Assembly (NCBI GenBank): GCA_937888925.1
Contig: CALARM010000022.1
Span: forward strand, 1-7,618
Reading direction: 5' to 3'
DNA from: an uncultured Synergistia bacterium
Lineage (GTDB): Bacteria > Eremiobacterota > SpSt-956 > JAKJGF01
Length of the DNA stretch: 7,618 nt
Made by a program: the position numbers and the translations under genes. Shown here piece after piece: positions 5,950 through 7,618 of this stretch. Every line of letters starts with the position of its first letter. The first letter of the stretch is position 1. The notes under the pieces are model-generated. The model was not told the DNA's origin. It made no database searches and saw nothing but the letters and a program-made list of their open reading frames with translations.

Positions 5950-6297
5950 ATGGCAAAAAATATTTATGTAGGAAATCTGTCTTATGATACAGATGAAAGC
6001 ACACTGGAGAAATTATTCTCAGAATTCGGAGCAGTAGATTCCATAAGATTAATCGTTGACAGAGACACAGGCCGTTCAAAAGGTTTCGCTTTTGTAGAAA
6101 TGGGAACAGATGAAGAAGGTAATTCTGCAATATCAACTCTTAATGAAAAAGAAGTTGACGGAAGACGTCTTATAGTAAACGAAGCAAGAGAAAGACAGGG
6201 CGGCGGAAGAAAAACCGGCGGTAACGGCGGCGGAAGAAATTTCAGAGGCGGCGGCGGCGGCGGCAGTCGTTTTAACAGAGACGATAGAAGATATTAA
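5950..6297 (+). CDS. RRM-domain RNA-binding protein with Gly/Arg-rich tail
   Basis: 115 residues. One RNA recognition motif fills residues 4-82, with both signature strands: RNP2 IYVGNL (5-10) and RNP1 KGFAFVEM (44-51). The surface aromatics Tyr6, Phe46 and Phe48 that stack on RNA bases are present. The tail (83-115) is rich in Gly and Arg with RGG-like FRGGG, including six consecutive GGC codons (6247-6264). Small single-RRM proteins with Gly-rich tails occur in cyanobacteria, where several are cold-induced, and in other bacteria. They bind single-stranded RNA and are thought to act as chaperones or in mRNA handling. The ATG follows the purine-rich SD GGAGGAAGGAG. The gene is probably monocistronic, with its own promoter and terminator. 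Autoregulation through the leader is plausible but inferred. Confidence 0.95.
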   Translation: MAKNIYVGNLSYDTDESTLEKLFSEFGAVDSIRLIVDRDTGRSKGFAFVEMGTDEEGNSAISTLNEKEVDGRRLIVNEARERQGGGRKTGGNGGGRNFRGGGGGGSRFNRDDRRY

Positions 6298-6307
6298 TAT
6301 TTATTAA

Positions 6308-6358
6308 TATATAAATAAAAAGATGAGATTGTTAAAATCTCGTCTTTTTATTTATATA
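6308..6358. terminator. Bidirectional intrinsic terminator between the RRM and photolyase genes
   Basis: The arms 6308-6329 and 6337-6358 pair over 22 positions with a single G-T wobble, around a 7-nt loop. The core is AAAAAGATGAGAT / ATCTCGTCTTTTT, so A-tracts become U-tracts whichever strand is read. It ends the plus-strand RRM transcript and the minus-strand photolyase transcript. The photolyase stop codon (6332-6334) lies in the loop, and the right arm encodes its final residues. Confidence 0.9.
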
Positions 6359-7618
6359 AGCTTTAACATTAAATTTAGATTTACACCCGTTATAACTCAT
6401 ATAGCGGACCTTCCCGAAAACATCTCTTTCCCCCCAGGCTCTGTCATGAAGTCCTCCTATTGCCCAGGCAATACCTGTATATCCGTTTGCATCCCTTCCG
6501 TCCAGTTCATATTTATCATTCAAATAAATAGCTGTTTCAAGAGCTTCTTCCGGAGAAGCTGTCCATTCCAGGATCTTTTTTGCCCAGTACATCCTCATAT
6601 AGCCATGCATTTTTCCTTTTTCTACCATTTCTCTTTGAGCAGCATTCCAGAGTTCATCATGAGTATTTCCCGATTCAAATTCTTCACGGGAATATATATA
6701 ATCTCTCCTATCATGCCTGTGTTCATTCAGTGTTTTTCTTGCCCATTCGGGAAAAGAGTCAAAGGAATCATAATGTTCCGTATAAAAGCAGAAATTATCA
6801 GACAGTTCCCGCCTTACAATAAGTTCTTCCAGAAAAGAGCCGGAACTTTTTAAATCAGAGGCAATTCTATAGACATCAAGAGCCATTTTCTGGGAAGAGA
6901 TCTGACCGAAATGAAGATAGGGAGACATATTAGAAAGTCCGTCTTCAGTCGGATCATTTCTATCTTCAGAATAACGTGACAATTTTTCCGTAAGGAAATT
7001 ATTAAACAGTTTATGTGCTTCTTTTTCTCCCGACCTGTCAGATTCTCGGAAAGGGCCATAAAAGTTTTTCATGATAACAGGCCAGTCATTTTCTATCATA
7101 CTTCCAGGAAAAGGATGTTTCTCTAATTCCGGAAATTCATCTAAAAATTCCGGTAACAATTTATAAATCTTTGGCCTTATAGTATAAGCACCAAATTCTC
7201 TTTTTCCCGAAGCAATCCAGCAGGGAACAATATTTCTTCCGTCTACTTCATAAACAGGAATATTAATTCTACATAATACAGATTTTTTCCAATCTTTCTT
7301 GATCCTCAGAGGATCAAAATCAGTTACAAGAGTGCCTGTATTAAAATTTCTTATAAAGTCAGGGATCTCTTCTTCCGGTTTACCTGAAAGTAAATAAAAA
7401 GGAATATTTTTCTTTAAAAGAGTTTTTTCTACTTCCATAAGGCCTTTAAGCATAAAAAGATAGGCCCGTGAGGGAGCATGAAGAAAATCAGGAACAAGAC
7501 AGAACACCACATAAAGAGGACTTTTTTTATTCAGAGCAAGAGACTGAGCATATAAAACAGGCCAGCTATGGCTCACACGCTGTTCACGGCTCATCCAGTA
7601 AAGAACAGGTCTGTTATC
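6332..7618 (-). CDS. phr: Class II CPD photolyase (5' end cut by window edge)
   Basis: 429 codons are open to the right edge. The Met at 7594 is not the true start: the eight in-frame codons before it continue the family's N-terminal strand (PVLYWMSREQRV). Numbering from that Met, the N-terminal alpha/beta domain covers about 1-150 and the FAD-binding helical domain follows. Class II hallmarks are GLSNMSPYLHFGQIS (near 217-232), EELIVRRELSDNF (near 257-269) and the C-terminal block DGRDANGYTG...GGLHDRAWGERDVFGK...GCKSKF (365 to about 408). Trp316, Trp337 and Trp344 have the 21- and 7-residue spacing of the electron-transfer triad known in the archaeal class II enzyme, so the enzyme is probably functional. 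It uses blue or near-UV light and FADH- to split cyclobutane pyrimidine dimers in DNA, in the cytoplasm. It is convergent with the RRM gene; its promoter is off the edge. Confidence 0.97.
   Translation of the reverse strand, partial: DNRPVLYWMSREQRVSHSWPVLYAQSLALNKKSPLYVVFCLVPDFLHAPSRAYLFMLKGLMEVEKTLLKKNIPFYLLSGKPEEEIPDFIRNFNTGTLVTDFDPLRIKKDWKKSVLCRINIPVYEVDGRNIVPCWIASGKREFGAYTIRPKIYKLLPEFLDEFPELEKHPFPGSMIENDWPVIMKNFYGPFRESDRSGEKEAHKLFNNFLTEKLSRYSEDRNDPTEDGLSNMSPYLHFGQISSQKMALDVYRIASDLKSSGSFLEELIVRRELSDNFCFYTEHYDSFDSFPEWARKTLNEHRHDRRDYIYSREEFESGNTHDELWNAAQREMVEKGKMHGYMRMYWAKKILEWTASPEEALETAIYLNDKYELDGRDANGYTGIAWAIGGLHDRAWGERDVFGKVRYMSYNGCKSKFNVKAYINKKTRF

Noticed and set aside
5950..6297. Recent transfer of the RRM gene from a eukaryote
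   Set aside because: Small single-RRM proteins with Gly-rich tails are well known in bacteria, and the gene has bacterial promoter, SD and terminator signals with no base-composition break outside the Gly codons.
6323..6853. Plus-strand ORF of 176 codons
   Set aside because: It lies opposite the most conserved part of the photolyase and begins inside the terminator hairpin.

Overview
The window is AT-rich bacterial DNA with normal bacterial signals: sigma70-type promoters, good Shine-Dalgarno (SD) sites and a GTG start. It holds a eukaryotic-type Ser/Thr kinase, a TPR-CHAT peptidase-like protein, a small RRM protein and a class II photolyase. This mix fits free-living, signalling-rich lineages, including several uncultivated phyla as well as cyanobacteria-like or spirochaete-like bacteria. 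No marker gene is present, so I do not assign a taxon.

Layout. Positions 1-1894 (minus) are the 5' 631 codons of a membrane Ser/Thr protein kinase whose 3' end lies off the left edge. Positions 2008-4746 (minus) encode an exported protein of about nine TPRs followed by a CHAT domain. It lies upstream of the kinase on the same strand with a 113-nt gap, so the two may be co-transcribed. A 197-nt divergent intergenic region follows, with a well-formed promoter in each direction. Positions 4944-5747 (plus) encode an exported two-TPR protein with a glutamine-rich repeat and an unassigned C-terminal domain. Positions 5950-6297 (plus) encode an RRM RNA-binding protein with a Gly/Arg-rich tail. It sits behind its own extended -10 promoter and a leader of about 137 nt with alternative pairings and a 24-codon ORF. 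Positions 6332-7618 (minus) are most of a class II CPD photolyase, whose 5' end is off the right edge. The convergent RRM and photolyase genes share a long terminator hairpin that overlaps the last photolyase codons.

Possible system. The left two thirds form a cluster of TPR proteins facing or crossing the membrane: a kinase with TPR-like helices on both sides of the membrane, an exported TPR-CHAT protein with an intact His/Cys pair, and, divergently, an exported TPR/Q-rich protein. Inference: this could be an envelope sensing module in which extracytoplasmic TPR contacts couple a peptidase to kinase signalling. The most unusual single observation is that the kinase carries a second, degenerate kinase N-lobe (residues about 5-101) directly in front of the complete kinase domain. 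No RNA genes, CRISPR arrays or insertion sequences were seen.
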